NCBI GenBank assembly: GCA_028386065.3
Contig: JAKUCV010004279.1
Location: 28,293-92,292, forward strand
Reading direction: 5' to 3'
Origin: Turnera subulata
Taxonomy: Eukaryota > Streptophyta > Magnoliopsida > Malpighiales > Passifloraceae
DNA: 64,000 bases
Shown: one piece after another, positions 1 to 11,834 of the stretch
Layout: every line of letters begins with the position of its first letter
Position numbering within the stretch: position 1 is the stretch's first letter
The notes under the pieces: model-generated
What the model saw: only the letters and a program-made list of their open reading frames with translations
Told to the model about the DNA's origin: nothing
Databases searched by the model: none
Program-made: the position numbers and the translations under genes

Positions 1-822
1 ATGTGAGACTTTTGTTGTATGGGATTAATAAAGTTTCTTTCCAGGGTTAGTTAAAGAAAATTTCCTTGGCGGGAATATTTTGCTATCACTTTCAGTTTCA
101 GGATTCTCTCGATGGTGAATGGATCCATAAAGTTGTTACCATAGTGGTGCTTTTTAAACTGTGAGGATAACACCACTGATCCTAAGATATTTTTCAATAT
201 AGAATAATTCCACCTGAGTCTTGTCTGTACGTTTTGCCGCGGTAATGGGGGTTATGATACTCAAAATCTGCCCCAATTTAACTAAAATATAAATATTAGA
301 TGCAGAATGCATATTCTTTTCTCTGTTAATTTTTTTCATTTGATATATAAAGCTTTATTTTGATCATTTCAAAACCTTTATACACAGAAAGATTTAAACT
401 CAACCATGTTTAAGCACAACTAAATCACTTATATATTCAAACCAACTCCACATGACTGTTTCTTTTCCTTTTTTTTTAATTTCTTATTCGGTATTCGGAT
501 GCGACCTGGATCACGTACCTGATTTCCATAGATAACTCTTCAAATGATGATTTTCAGAATACACGAGGAAAAGTGATACCTCATCTAAGCCAAACCAACC
601 TTAACACTTTTTTTTTTTTAACACCAAAGTTTACCAGTTGGACCAAGAGGACTCAGTTTCTTTTTCTAAACTAGCTACAAATACGAATTCAAATGCGTCT
701 GCAAAAGCTAAAAACTCATTATGTTCAGTAAAAGTAGAAAAAGAAACTATTCATGAACATTTAGCTACCAAGAAGGATTTGAGATTTACCATTAATTTAA
801 TGCTACATTATCTTCCCGCCAT
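1..822. other. Intergenic, no gene seen
   Basis: AT-rich sequence with only short chance reading frames. I see no recognisable protein, RNA gene or transposon end here. Confidence 0.6.
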
Positions 823-1449
823 GGATTGGGCTCCTCTCCAGTTGGGCATCCTCTTAAGTCAATTTCAACCATTAGATTAAATCTAATGGTTCTTAACTAT
901 TTTATAAGATATCTTTTCAACACCGCATTCATTTTTCTTCTTTATTTTAATCGATGACATAAACAAAATAACTCATTTAATTTTTTTCTTTTTTCACACA
1001 TACTTTTTACACTCTTATTTTTTGTTTTCAACCATAAATACTGGATTTGCAAATATTTTCTATATTCTTCTTTTAACCTTACTGCAAATATGATATTTAT
1101 TTTCCTTCATAGTTTGAAAACAAGAAACAAGAGAGTAAAAGAAAGTTCTATTGAATGATCAACTAGTTTTTTAAGTTTATTGCAAATCCACTATTCATGG
1201 TATTTTTTTATTTTCCTTCATAGGTTGAAGACAAAAAAAATAATAGAGTAAAAAGCATGTGTGAAAAAAGAAAAAAATTAAATGAGTTGTTTTGTTTATG
1301 TCATTGGTTAAAGGAAAAAAACAAAAAATAAATAAGAAAAATAAATACAGTATTGGAAAGATATCTTATAAAATAATTAATTAATCTAATGATTGAAATT
1401 GACTTAATAGAATGTCTCATGTTACCCCAACTGGAGAGGACCCCAATCC
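823..1449. mobile_element. Long foldback (inverted-repeat) element, MITE-like
   Basis: The left arm begins GGATTGGGCTCCTCTCCAG at 823. The right arm ends with its near-complement, CTGGAGAGGACCCCAATCC, at about 1449. The complementarity continues inward through about 190 bp on each side: matching tracts include the AAGTCAATTTCAA / TTGAAATTGACTT blocks and TTATAAGATATC, and shorter matches extend towards the middle. It carries no coding frame. A foldback of this kind is typical of a non-autonomous DNA transposon. No clear target-site duplication is visible, so the family and exact ends are uncertain. Confidence 0.7.
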
Positions 1450-3846
1450 CTTTAAAATTAAAAGGTTGTTTTCTCTCTTCTCTGCCTGGGTTTGCGTGGC
1501 GTGAAGCATTCATTTTGTAACCAGACCACTAACCAGCTACATTACACAAAAAAGACCAAACCAACAACAACGCATATCGATGATAGAAAGCATCAGGTTT
1601 TCGAAATTTGAGCACACCTGTTTCTGCTGTTGAAAATGAGTCTGTTCTTCAACTCCACGGGTCCTCCTTGTTCATCGTGGAACGTGGAAAAAGTAAAATA
1701 AAAAAAAAAAAACAGTTTTGACCTTCACCCTCCGCGCGTAAGAATCAAACCTTTTTGTTTCACGTGAAAAGCCCCTCAGCTAGTTTTTCTCGTCGGGAAA
1801 GCCCAGCTAGTTTTTTTCACGTCCGATATGGCCCTATTATTCTAGATTTACATTTGATTATGGTGGGTGAGTATTTTGATAAAAATTTTAACATATACTT
1901 AAACTTAAACTCAAAAAACTCAAAATCTCGTTTAAAGGAAATCAAATCACTTACGATTAAAACATTGACAGAAGCCCGAACTAGTTTACACAAAATAATT
2001 AAAAGAATAGTGCGGTAATTTGGAAAACAAAGTTGATTTATGATTCGCCCACAAGTTTTTCTTTTTGTTTGTCGAAGCCAATAAGTTATCTAGTAATAAT
2101 TTTTCTATCGGTCAAATTTTGGTGGTGGAGATAATGTTTATAATATTTATGAAATGAACAATTCTATTTAATTCCAAGTATGTTTTTGTTTCTTAAATCC
2201 CGCAGCTTGATCCCTTGTTTCTTGTTAAGGCGACAATACCTTTCGGATTACAAGCCAACAATAGTTTTTCAAAAAGTCAAGTACCATCCATTCATCTCTG
2301 ACAATTTTCTATTTTGTACTATGGTTTGACCACAACTTCTTCATATCGGATATACATATATCATCTAATTAATTAGCCCTTCATCATCATCCAAAGCTGG
2401 AAAATTATGTAGACTTCTTTTGAAAAAATCTTTTAAGCAGACACGACGTATGAACAATGGAAAATTAGTTCAGGCACATAATTTGAGTTGTTAATTTTCT
2501 TAATCAGATGCTTCGATAAGGTCAATGCTAGTATTCCATTGCATTCATTCCCTTATCATGTTTTTGAACAACCATTGCACTGCTACACACAAAAAAAAAA
2601 TTAATGGTCTACGGTACTATCATCAGCTTCAAATGTTTTTAAAGGGTCAGTAATAACTAGGTAATTTATGGAGTTACTTGGAGGAATCACAATTTGACGA
2701 GTAGAATTAGTGTCCAGCTAGCTATGTCGAATCCATCACTGGGTGATTTATAGCTGTGTCATGTGCGACCTTGGATGCAAGTGGACCACGCTTTCGGTAG
2801 CTCATTCGAGCCCACTTATCATCAAATCACCACCGTCACGAGACAAAATTTTTCTTCTATAATAACATAGTTCCATAAAGCCACGGCCAGCACATATTTT
2901 TTTTCGTCAAAACCATAATGGCATGCTTGATTATACCACAAACACAACCTTATTCACAATTTTTGAAATTTTGTATCATTAGAAATCTCGTGCATGCCAA
3001 GCATGTGAACGCTTGTTTAGTTGGGATTTCTAAATTGTCAAATCACGTACGTGCCAGAAACTATAGGAGTGGCTAATTGAGTATTTGTCTTTTGATTTAA
3101 TAATTCAGATCGTGTCGAGGAGTGGATAAGAGACAAAAAGGAATATTGACATAAATTTGGCATAATAACAAATTAAGGGGTTCTTACGAGTTTTTAACGG
3201 GAAAAAATTGCAGTCGAGCATTATTAATTAATTGCATGATGAGGAAGGAAGAAAGGCAAGAATAATTTTCTTTTGATTCTATATTTTTGGAAATTACATA
3301 AATATATATTGACAACTAAACAACAGAGGAAGTGGTAACGTTGAGGTAAAGGATGACGCAACTTGTCTAGAAGGAGAGGTCAGTCTCACTCCTAATCAAT
3401 TCATTATGTAGTAGTAGGGCGTCGTTGAAAATATTTCATCAGTACATGACCGTGATCACAATAACTATTTAACATATGAATTGTTAAACTTCCCTTTCAG
3501 TTTGTGACTATTATCACATCAAATTGCTTCTTTCTTTTTTGTGCTATACTTTGTTTACCTCACGCATGCATGGATGTGTTTTAGCTGATTATGATGGTCA
3601 CGATTCTTTCACAACTAAAAGTCTAAAGCTACCCATCAAAAATTAACAACCCCCTATTTAACCAAAAGGAGAAGAAGAACAATTTTTTTTTTCTAAAAAA
3701 AGAGAGAACGAAAAAACCTCCCATTTTAAATTTGGCAATTGGCCATGTACTTCTTTATTCTACATAGTTCCCTCAATGGGTGGTAACTAAAATGGTTGAC
3801 TCAATATCGTTTTCATGCATCAATAATTACTCCATGGCAGTTGACT
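1450..3846. other. Intergenic, no gene seen
   Basis: AT-rich non-coding sequence. The reading frames are short and match no protein family I recognise. Nothing else could be supported. Confidence 0.55.
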
Positions 3847-3854
3847 GTTGGATG

Positions 3855-4765
3855 TAGGGATGGCAATTTTTCGGGTCTACCCGATACCCACTCGAAACCC
3901 GCTTTTATGGGTAGGGTATTACCCGACTTTGACCGGATAAAAAGAGGATAGGGTATTACCCAGACTCGAGTTGACCGGATCCGGGTAGGGTCTGGGTCTG
4001 TGTAAGGGTCTAGGTTTTACCCTACCCGTTAGACCCTATCCATTATAATATTTTAAAATCTATAAGCGTAATATAAAAATCAACTTGAGTTTTTTTCTTT
4101 TGCTCCTTTAATTCTTTTCCACTCACCTCCTCTTCTTTTTCTATTGAAATTTCGTTCACCTCCTCTTTTGTCTATTGAAATTTTGTGCTCTACAATCCTA
4201 AACTAAATTATGTTATTATAATTTTTCTTTGTCTTTAAAGGAACAATAATTTATAATTATCCTACAATTGTTTATGATAATAATATGGAAAAAGAAAATA
4301 AGCATTCAATATTAATTTATATTTTTAACTTATTATAAGATTTTTATTTTTATATTATTTAATAATATTAACTTTTTTTTAGAAAAATATATGTTGCTCT
4401 TGGTAGAGAAGAGGATGGAGATTAAGAAAAAAAAATTATTTGGATTTTAAGTTGAGAAAAGTTACAAGCTACTTTAAATTTTTGGACTTCTTATTATTTT
4501 TAAAATTTTTATACCTGAACTTGGAACATATTTCATGAATGCTAGTTTAATAATTGTAGGATTTTGTTTAATTAGAACTTGATTTTTACTTAGCGGGTAT
4601 AGCCGGTATACCCTTACCCAGACCCGTATTACCCGGTTGGGCAAAAAAATTAAAATTTACCCTACCCGATTCATAATTAGTCCATTCTTACCCTACCCGA
4701 TTTGATTAAGGGTCCGGGTCTGGGTCTTGCTTACCCTACCTGACCCTACCCGATTGCCATCTCTA
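3855..4765. mobile_element. Non-autonomous hAT-type element with 8-bp target duplication
   Basis: The element starts TAGGGATGGCAATTTTTCGGGT and ends ACCCGATTGCCATCTCTA, which gives short imperfect terminal inverted repeats. It is flanked by a perfect 8-bp direct repeat, GTTGGATG, at 3847-3854 and 4766-4773. An 8-bp target duplication is the hallmark of the hAT superfamily. Both ends are crowded with GGGTA / TACCC motifs in both orientations, resembling subterminal transposase-binding repeats. The 911-bp interior is AT-rich with no transposase frame, so it would need a transposase supplied elsewhere. Confidence 0.88.
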
Positions 4766-4773
4766 GTTGGATG

Positions 4774-7700
4774 GTCGTCTTCCCATTTTTCTAAAGAGGA
4801 AAATCCTATATACGGACACGAAGAAGAGGGTTTTTTGGAACCGTCGGTGAATAAAATATAAAAGGTTTAAGATCATTTACGGCCTAATTTTTTTTAATTC
4901 TCTTGTTGCTGACGTTCGTGTGTAAGATTAAACTAAATTCGGGAAATATTCTTCTCCCTAAAAATTGAAAGGAACATCAATCTAACTTGCTGACAATTTA
5001 GCACTATATTGAATCGTCATCTTAACAAACTATCTATGCAACATTTGGCAAACCCTCGTAGAATATGTTTCATAAAGAAATAGACTAGATATATTAAAGA
5101 TTGGTTTGTACTTGCTTTTTATGCACGAAGAAGGATAAAAATCATACCACGTCGTTCGTGGGTGTCGTCCTTTCTTGGGCTTCTACTAATTAATTGCTAG
5201 CTTAACCACCCACTTTTGAATTAGAAGTGAAAATTGAACCATTAGTTTGCTCAAGCCCATCATGAACTCATCAATAATTAAACAATAGTGACACCTTCAT
5301 GTATTTGACAATTGCAAGATGTGAAGAAAAACCCAACAAAAATTCCATGCATTCTTTAGAAGGAGACAGGTAATTAACATCGAACTTTGTCTTATAGTGG
5401 AACGGGGAAGTACTTTTCCTCACTTTTTGCACCTAATAATCTAAACTTATCTTGGCCTGCAGTGATTTCATGTGAAACCAAATTCAATGCCTTTCAATTT
5501 TGTAATGATATTGAGACATGGATATAAAAGTTTACCTTCATGAATGCAACTTACAATTTTTAATTCATCTCTTGTCCAAATCAACTTTCACTTTCATAAT
5601 TTATATTTGATCAGGAACTCTTGTAAGCTGTAAATTAAATTACCTTCTCTTGACTCGTGTCATGGTCATCGATGCAGGTAATGGGTGGGTGTGGCCGCAA
5701 CAAAATCAATGAAATTAAGTAAATGCCTGTCGTTTTCCAAAGGGGAAAAAAAGGACTATATATCCAAAATTAATACCTCTTTTTGGATGCTCACAAGTAT
5801 TTCTGTAATATTAGTATGTACAAAAATTGTTCGCGTAATTAGCCATTAAGAGAGAAGAAAAATGAAAAGCAAATTCAGATTCGAATTTTAAGAATTAGAG
5901 AAATTTAGTTATTGAACACTCTTGGTTGTTAAAATGGAGAGGAGAGTGGTGTTTTCTGTCAATTTTTCTTTAAAGAAAAAAGATTTCAAGCTCTCTTTGC
6001 ACAAGAGAACAGAACTTTCTGGGTGGCTAATTAACTCTCTCCATCTCCTGGATCTGGTAATGGCCACAGAAAGCACCAAAAGTGGAAACCCATAACCTTT
6101 TCTTTTGACCAACAAGGCAACAATGAAGAAGTAAGTGGTATACCACGGCCTTATACCAGGAAAAAAGAAAACCATAAAGTATCAAATAAATGCTCCTCAG
6201 GAGGTGTCAAACTTGGGGACTATGTACAGTTTCAGCAAGTACATAGTGCCCTTAACTCCAGGCCATCAAGTTCCACATGGCACTGACAATTTTCTGTTTC
6301 CCAAAAAAAGCTTACACCAGTAAATAATCGCCTCTGCCTTCCTTTTAACCATTATCCATCAAGGCCTGGGTAAAGCTAGCCTCTGCCTGTCAAATGGGTC
6401 ACAGATTCTGGGACATCATTTACCTGTAAGCTGTGATGCTTGTGTAACTCGTGGGTCGGTGTGTTTTTACTGTTTCTTACATTCCAGCTGGTTTGCACAA
6501 AATCTTGTACCAAGTTGTAAGTAAAACTCTTTGTCGGCCCCATGGACTGCCTGGGCCCTCTATGTTGAACTCAACTCACAATAAAAACTCTACTCTAACC
6601 CTTCTGGGCCCAATCTTGTTGTAAATGGGTTTCATAAAATCATCTATAAGAATTAACCTCAACAAATTTATACGAAGAAGGTGTGTTGGTTTGTTATTTT
6701 ACAAACCTTAATTCTAAATTTGTAATACTCAGGTCACCAAAGTTCACTGGAATCACACACACACACACACCTAGAGACATTATGGGATTAAAATTTTTAC
6801 AAGAACAGAAAATCCAAACATGCCAAACCATGCTGCTGATCAAACTCCTGCCGTCTTTGAAGATTGTAGGCCAATGGAGATGAGGATAACACGTCAGGAA
6901 GAGTAGTAGGACTACGTGGCAATGGGAAGAAGATGAGGCAGACACATCAGCAAAAAAGTGCAAAGAAAGAACAACAACATAGGCACATGATCCATTGCAA
7001 CAGTTAATGTGATGTTACTACAAGAAATTGGAGTTATGGATTAGCCCCAAAGAGTGATGAAGAAACTGGAACCTACCTTATTTGGATGAGTTCGCCACAT
7101 ACACACACCACTGTTTTGGCTAGCCACGCCTGTCAACGTCTTTCCTATATATTTTTTCTTTTGCCCTCATTTATTTAGTGCATTTTGCGTGGGCCAAGAA
7201 TTTGGTAGGCCCATTTTTTCCCATTTACAACAGTAAAGTTGCTTGATTTTTATTTCTATTGAGGTTTGAAAGGGGAAAAATTGTGGTCCATAAAGGGAAA
7301 GTGTAGGACGGATTAGTTAGGGAGTTGGGTACTCACCATTACTACTCTCAGTCCTTCATTCCAATTGTAATGGATGGACATTTCAAGTAGTAGTAGGCCC
7401 ATTTTGGTTCTCATTTTTGCCTAAGTCCATATGGATATTGCTATAAAGACTTCAAGATATTAGCCCCTAAAAACTGATGACCACTAAAGTTTTAGCTGCC
7501 CTACGCTGGGGCAGTTCCTGTGGATAAATCACCCTTCACAAGATGTATAAATTATAATAACACTAGATTTTAACACCAACTGAGATTATTTGGCGCTTTT
7601 AGAATTTGTTACAATCTCTCGATTTGCAGAAGAAATGCCGGTGTTTGAACGTCTATTTCCTTTGATAAAAATAGTAAATCTATCTCTTTCAGATGTAGAT

Positions 7701-10700
7701 TACGCCCTGAATTATTGAAGGTACTAAAATAGAAACTAATATCAACTTTTTTTTGACCACCAAACTAATATCTACAGAATTTAAATGTTTAAATATCTTA
7801 TTCTTAGAGACTCACTCACTATATTTACATACCCGAGGTGGGTTGAATCTGGATTAGTCTGTGCAAAGCTCCGAACTGGATGGGAAACCAAAAATATCTT
7901 ATTCCTTGAAACTCGTGAGGTCATGGTCTCGACAATATTTATTTACTAATGTTGTCAACAAATTGTTTAGTTTAAGAGTTCAATTCTTTTGTACTAATCG
8001 GGTTTTACACGACAATTGGATGACCACAAACAAGTATTGCATCACGGCCCAACTATAAAGTAAAAAAGAAATTAATGATTGGCGAAAATTTTATAGTACT
8101 GCGAGAAAATAACATTATGTGATTAAGACTCTCTTTAAGTGCTTTTGAACTTATCTTAACATTATGTGTCACACATTTTTCTTAGGATAATGTGGGGGCA
8201 TTAAGGGACAAATATATATTACAAAGCATGAAGGGAAAGGGACTCGTTTGTGGCTCTTCTTCTTCAGTTTATTTTGCGGACCTCATTTTTCCATGATTTT
8301 TTTAGGCAGTCCTTTTCATGCACACAACTTAAAGGGCGAGTGGTCTGCATCCCAAATTATGTTAAATCTAATCCAATTAATCGAGTTTCAAAGTCCTCAA
8401 ATTTTCAACAACTACTTACATGTAGACGGAAAACGTCTCCGTCTTGGATTTGAAGTTCTACTTGTCGCCCAATTCTTTTTCAATAATTTGATAGCTAATT
8501 GCTGTACGATGTTGACAAAATTGCACATAATCTAAAAATTATCCAAAAATGTGAGTTTTGGTTTTTGGAAGAAACCTTTAAGGTTAAGTTAGCGAGAGTA
8601 ATATCTCTGTATTAGACTAAACCTAGTGGACATAGTTATCTTTATTACAGGCCTGTGATGAAAAGGTGAACCCAGTTAGATAACTAGTACCTCTCGCTTA
8701 ACAAACTCTAACCAATTCCCAAAAATAGAACCTGGAGTTGTTTTGTGACAATTGTGAAGCTCGAGCTTAACTTAACTCTTGTGTGTCCCATTTGTGTGTT
8801 ATGTTGGTAAGCATGGGACCAAAACCCATGTTCTACAAGATTGTGCACTTTTTTTGGTCAACATCCAACCATTAGGGACTACATATGGGCTCAACCACTC
8901 AAACCCCACAAGTGTAAACATTTCACCCATCCACCCCCGTGATTCTCATCTTGCTTGGGCCTAAACAGTCCAAACAATCAGGATCATGAAAGGTTGCAGG
9001 AAATTGAAACTCGAAAATGTGATCACACACTAAGGGAAAGAATTTTTGGTTGTGGTTCTACCTGTTAATAGTATCTACTATAAAAATATCAATCGACCTA
9101 GCTATATAGTTTGAGCTTTGATTGATCCACAGAGATTCAGTGTACTTACTCTTGAAGCAAAGAAGATACAATACAAGTACTGCTGCAACCATTTGCCAAT
9201 GGTCCCATATCCACGTTTGCTACAATTTCTGGCTTTGGAAAAGTAAAGAGTCATTTTCGAGCTTGATAGCTCTGCTGATTCCCTTGTCATAAAAATGAAA
9301 GGACCTACATTGTATTAATTATCGTTTTTAACACTTATATTGCGGAATTGATTATGATGGCAAAGGCGCATTTTTATTGGAGATGAGGGTGACACTTCAG
9401 CTTATCCATTAGAGGAGGAGGAGGAGGAGGAGGAGACGTATCTTCCTATCACAGAATTCTAGACATGACAAACCTTTATCATTTTATCCCTTTGAACAAT
9501 ATAAAGTCTTTTTCTCCTCTACAAATGCATTGCCAAGTAATGGAGGATAAAAGGATAGGCCTTATCATCCGAGTCATAATCGATAGTTTGTGTGCTTTTC
9601 CCCTTTTTCATCAATTTTTAGTAGTCATAATCGATAGTTTCAGCACTTTTCACTATCAAAATTCATTTTAAGCAGTTAGCAGAGGCAGACACTTTGCATG
9701 ATGATCACGCACAAGCACTAAGTTAACAACAATCAACTTCATAACCACAGTGTAGCTAGCTACTAGCTAGAGAGAAAGGGCCATTCTACTACTTATTAGG
9801 GCTGACCCATTTAGGTTATAGAGGTAACAACCGATGAGTGCTTTATCTGATTTGAAAAAGAACCTATTATTATACTTGGTAACCCAAAGTAAATTAGTAT
9901 ATATATACCTGTTGAAAGAAGATTAAAAAAATAGTATAAACTATAAACCAGAGCCACCTCCAGAAGGAGCAAATTAAAGTGTTGATCTGGTTGGACCTAC
10001 ATTATCTGGCAGACAGTCCTCATGTTTGCACTTTTGGTCACGGCATGTACTGCCGTGTAGGGTTTGGTTGCCAGAGATCATATATCCAATTCCCTTCATT
10101 TTTTTAAAAAATAATAATAAAAGAAGGGGGAAAAAAGACCATATCCATTTGCCTTGCCTTATCTGGACTGTTCGGTGGTTCACACATTCTGTTTAAGGAT
10201 GTCTATGGCTGCAATGTGAGACACATGGAGCTCTGCCTCTCAGTACTGCCCCAAACACTTATCCAACAAAAACAATGTATGAATACCCACAGTGCAGCAC
10301 CAACCTTTTTTCCTTTTGCTTCTAAGAAGTAATAGACGTGGAAAATTGGCAGATTTTTTTTAATACTTACATTGAGAACAATACAACGTGGTTCGCTGCT
10401 GTTGTGGTTGTTTTATTTTCTTGTTTCATATAAACAACAGCTAATGATGTTTCACCAATTTTTTTTTGGATTTAAGTAGATAGTTAAACATTTGGTTCAC
10501 CCCAAGCAAACTCAAAAAAAGCTCCAAAAGCAAAGTAGCAAAACCAAATATGGGACCTAGGCTTCATCCCAATTTCAATACTGGTCATGGGCCTCTTGCC
10601 TCTGATGGGATTTTCATGTAATTTCTATTAGTGGGCTCAGTGGGGTATGTACTATTGATGGCTTATAGGCCTGGTTAATGGCTTTGCTTTGGGTCAGTAT

Positions 10701-11834
10701 TGTCAAACTTGACTCTATGTTCGCAGAATCTGCGGCCGCTTGCTTTGACAGAGTGATATTGAAGCTTTCTTTTCTTTAGTGCTATATTTTTCCCCAGCGT
10801 TAAATTTTCTTTTGATACTCAATAAATCAATTTTAACTGTCCTAGACATGAATGAATTAGACCCAGTACTCAGTTTCTATATATAAGGATGAATGAATTA
10901 GACCCAGTACTCAGTTTCTATATATAAGGCTTTTTTCAAGATGGCCAGCAGCACCATCAGTTTGTGCAATTATTCCTTATGATCAGAACCAGGGCTGCTA
11001 AGCATTCAGAGGTTTACCAGGAGATGTCAAGATATAAGCTTATAAATTCAGATCATACTTGGCAAAGAAAACATCAAAATAAAAAGGCTGTATCAATATC
11101 TGGAAAAGGATAATTTTATAAATGCTGGAACTTTTTAGAAAGATATATGTTCATCTAAACCCAAAAGGTGCATAGAAAGTGCAGAAAGATCTGTCTCATG
11201 TTTATCAGTATATATCAAACGTAAAACCACACTGACGGAGAGGAGATATGATCAGCCAACAGTGTAATTCAAATGGTATATTTGCCAGCAGAGTTGAAGG
11301 AGTTGAGAGGTTAACAAGGCGGGCTTCATGGGTGCAAAGAATTGCATGATATAGAAGCACCTTTAGAAGGTGCCGGCTTACATTAATAGCAATAACTCGA
11401 TAAAGATCCATGCCTCATGTTTATGAGGTACTGTAGGCGAAAAGCTATATGGCTGCCGGGGGCAGATGCGTGCAGTCTGAATGGCAGCATATGGACTGTA
11501 GACACAGGTCCTCACACTGCCCATTTTAGATACGAATCATCTCCCTATACAAATCTCAATCCTAATAATTGCCGGGCTATTAATAGTTCTCTCTAGCACT
11601 ATCAGCCTAGTCTATCCAGTTCACGCCAGCTGCAAAGTATGATAGCAACTCCGCGCTCTCTTAGTCCACAAAACCACAAGCTCCATAGAAACCCCAAGAT
11701 TGATTCATGCCCACCAACACAAATGATGCTCATATAAGGCCCTCTGGCATTTTTTGGACAAGAACGTACCGGGAGATGTTTCTCATAAATACAATAACAT
11801 TAAGACATAAGACCCACTGATTCTACTGCTACAC
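4774..11834. other. Gene-free intergenic region with simple repeats
   Basis: No coding region or RNA gene could be supported over about 7 kb. It contains a (CA)n tract near 6764-6770, a (GAG)n tract at about 9411-9435, and a small repeat of ATAATCGATAGTTT near 9577 and 9628. A 41-bp perfect tandem duplication at 10848-10929 is listed separately. The last few hundred bases before 11835 are probably the 3' UTR and downstream flank of the minus-strand Mini-RNase III gene. Confidence 0.55.
10848..10929. repeat. 41-bp perfect tandem duplication with TATA-like motif
   Basis: Positions 10848-10888 and 10889-10929 are identical. Each copy ends in TTTCTATATATAAGG, so a TATA-box-like element is duplicated. 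No gene starts just downstream, so promoter activity is not established. Confidence 0.9.

Noticed and set aside
8248..8535. 95-codon plus-strand frame
   Set aside because: It is an isolated short frame in AT-rich DNA without homologue-like motifs or splice partners.
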